Below are positions 63,356-64,000 of a DNA stretch of 64,000 nt, piece by piece. A program made the position numbers and the translations under genes. The stretch is from Paracraurococcus lichenis (lineage in GTDB: Bacteria > Pseudomonadota > Alphaproteobacteria > Acetobacterales > Acetobacteraceae). The stretch's first letter is position 1; the number at the start of each line of letters is the position of its first letter. The notes beneath the pieces are model-generated. The model saw only the letters and a list, made by a program, of their open reading frames with translations. It searched no databases and was not told where the DNA came from. The stretch lies in NCBI RefSeq assembly GCF_030657435.1, contig NZ_JAUTWS010000008.1, positions 160,619 to 224,618 of the forward strand. The letters run 5' to 3'.

Positions 63356-63543
63356 ATGCACCGTTCCCCTGGCGTGACCCCGCCCCAACGGCGCGGCTGG
63401 CGCGGATGTTCCGACCGGCACCGCATCGTCGGTTGGAACCCCCGTTGTCAGCGCGGCGGCGTCGCGCCATGGTGCGCGCCAGGGCCGGAACGGGCTCGCA
63501 AGGACGTCCGGCGGGAGAACCCCGCCCCAGGGAGGTTTCAAGG
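63356..63543. other. Divergent promoter region
   Basis: A 188-bp gap between the minus-strand DUF2382 fusion and the plus-strand solute-binding protein gene. It contains a ribosome site for the latter (GGGAGG eight bases before the ATG). No clear -35/-10 pair was recognised. Confidence 0.4.
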
Positions 63544-64000
63544 ATGGCAGGCAATGGGTTCACCCGGCGCGGCATGCTTCGCTCGGGTGCCGGCGTGGTG
63601 GCGGCGGGCACGCTCTCGGCCCCGATGGTGCATGCGCAGGGCACGGGTGGCAGCCTGCGCTTCGCCTTCTGGGACCACTGGGTGCCCGGCGGCAACGACG
63701 CGCTGAAGAAGCTCTGTGGCGACTGGGGCGAGAAGAACCGCGTCAACGTCGCGCTCGACTTCATCAACACGACAGGCAACCAGCTCCAGCTCACCGCCGC
63801 GGCGCAGTTCCAGTCCGAGAACGGGCATGACGGCATCTCGCTGACGCCCTGGGACGTCGGCGCCTATGCCGACCGGCTCGAGCCGGTGGACGACGTCATC
63901 CAGCGCCTCGAGGCCAAGTACGGCCAGATCAACCCGGTCGCGAAGTTCCTCGCGGTGCATCAGGGCAAGTGGCGCGGCGTTCCCGCGACCTCCGGCACCC
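63544..64000 (+). CDS. Extracellular solute-binding protein (family 1), N-terminal part
   Basis: The reading frame runs off the end of the window; 152 codons are visible. The N-terminus has a Tat-type signal (FTRRGMLRSGAGVVAAG, cleavage near VHAQG) followed by a family-1 carbohydrate-type binding protein core: LRFAFWDHWVPGGNDALKKL, then VNVALDFINTTGNQLQ and FQSENGHDGISLTPW. GGGAGG lies eight bases before the ATG. The ligand, likely a sugar or polyol, and the rest of the transporter lie beyond the window. Confidence 0.85.
   Translation, partial: MAGNGFTRRGMLRSGAGVVAAGTLSAPMVHAQGTGGSLRFAFWDHWVPGGNDALKKLCGDWGEKNRVNVALDFINTTGNQLQLTAAAQFQSENGHDGISLTPWDVGAYADRLEPVDDVIQRLEAKYGQINPVAKFLAVHQGKWRGVPATSGT

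Noticed and set aside
59750..63706. A 1318-codon plus-strand open frame across four features
   Set aside because: It crosses the dehydratase and DUF2382 genes in antisense and runs into the solute-binding protein out of frame. Its product is repetitive Arg/Ala/Gly with no fold.

Overview
The window is a GC-rich (roughly 70%) chromosomal segment of a free-living aerobic alphaproteobacterium. A Roseomonas-like member of the Acetobacteraceae is my best guess. It rests on gene content (GlpSTPQUV glycerol ABC transporter, CarD with a long basic tail, DUF2849/DUF934 around sulfite reductase, an acyl-CoA-sensor regulator divergent from isocitrate lyase) and on codon bias, not on any database search. 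No rRNA, tRNA, CRISPR array, phage or insertion sequence was seen.

Layout. 1-0.7 kb: 3' end of ccmB (cytochrome c biogenesis) plus a tiny membrane ORF. 0.7-3.2 kb: a TauD-type dioxygenase facing a thiolase/Zn-ribbon pair. 3.3-11.7 kb: a complete glycerol uptake and catabolism operon on the minus strand (glpR-glpD-glpS-glpT-glpP-glpQ-glpU-glpV; no glpK in the window). 11.7-14 kb: a beta-lactamase-fold hydrolase and an LLM flavin monooxygenase. 14-17.6 kb: an assimilatory sulfite reduction operon (DUF2849-cysI-DUF934) with a Bug-type binding protein attached. 18.1-19.4 kb: CarD. 19.5-30.5 kb: mixed catabolic genes, including a molybdenum hydroxylase large subunit, a CoxG-like protein and a TPP enzyme. 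30.5-41.2 kb: a nitrate assimilation operon (narK-nirB-nirD-FNT-nasA-siroheme synthase-PP2C/Ser-Thr kinase) preceded by a structured leader with two hairpins carrying identical AAAGGC hexaloops, the hallmark of an ANTAR-protein (NasT/NasR) antitermination target. 41.4-50.5 kb: SWIB protein, crotonase, dienelactone hydrolase, an RND efflux pair and motAB. 50.6-52.6 kb: two peptide-type ABC permeases behind a near-perfect sigma-54 promoter motif. 52.8-55.4 kb: YSC84-like and GH15 proteins. 55.4-58.9 kb: the glyoxylate-shunt gene aceA divergent from a RamB/ScfR-type regulator, followed by two unknown small proteins, one with a duplicated DDGLVH-HGWA motif. 59-63.4 kb: DUF1345 protein, Thr/Ser dehydratase-like enzyme and a stress-type GSP17M/DUF2382 fusion. 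63.5 kb to the end: 5' part of a Tat-exported solute-binding protein.

How the parts fit. Sulfite and nitrite reduction both need siroheme, and the siroheme synthase sits in the nitrate operon. Glycerol oxidation, the glyoxylate shunt, thiolase/crotonase enzymes and several uptake systems indicate a heterotroph of small organic acids and alcohols. Most convergent gene pairs are separated by strong hairpins without U-tracts, and three dispersed intergenic repeat families (A: 12.9, 22.9 and 52.6 kb; B: 41.3 and 53.4 kb; C: 25.4 and 43.7 kb) recur in the window.
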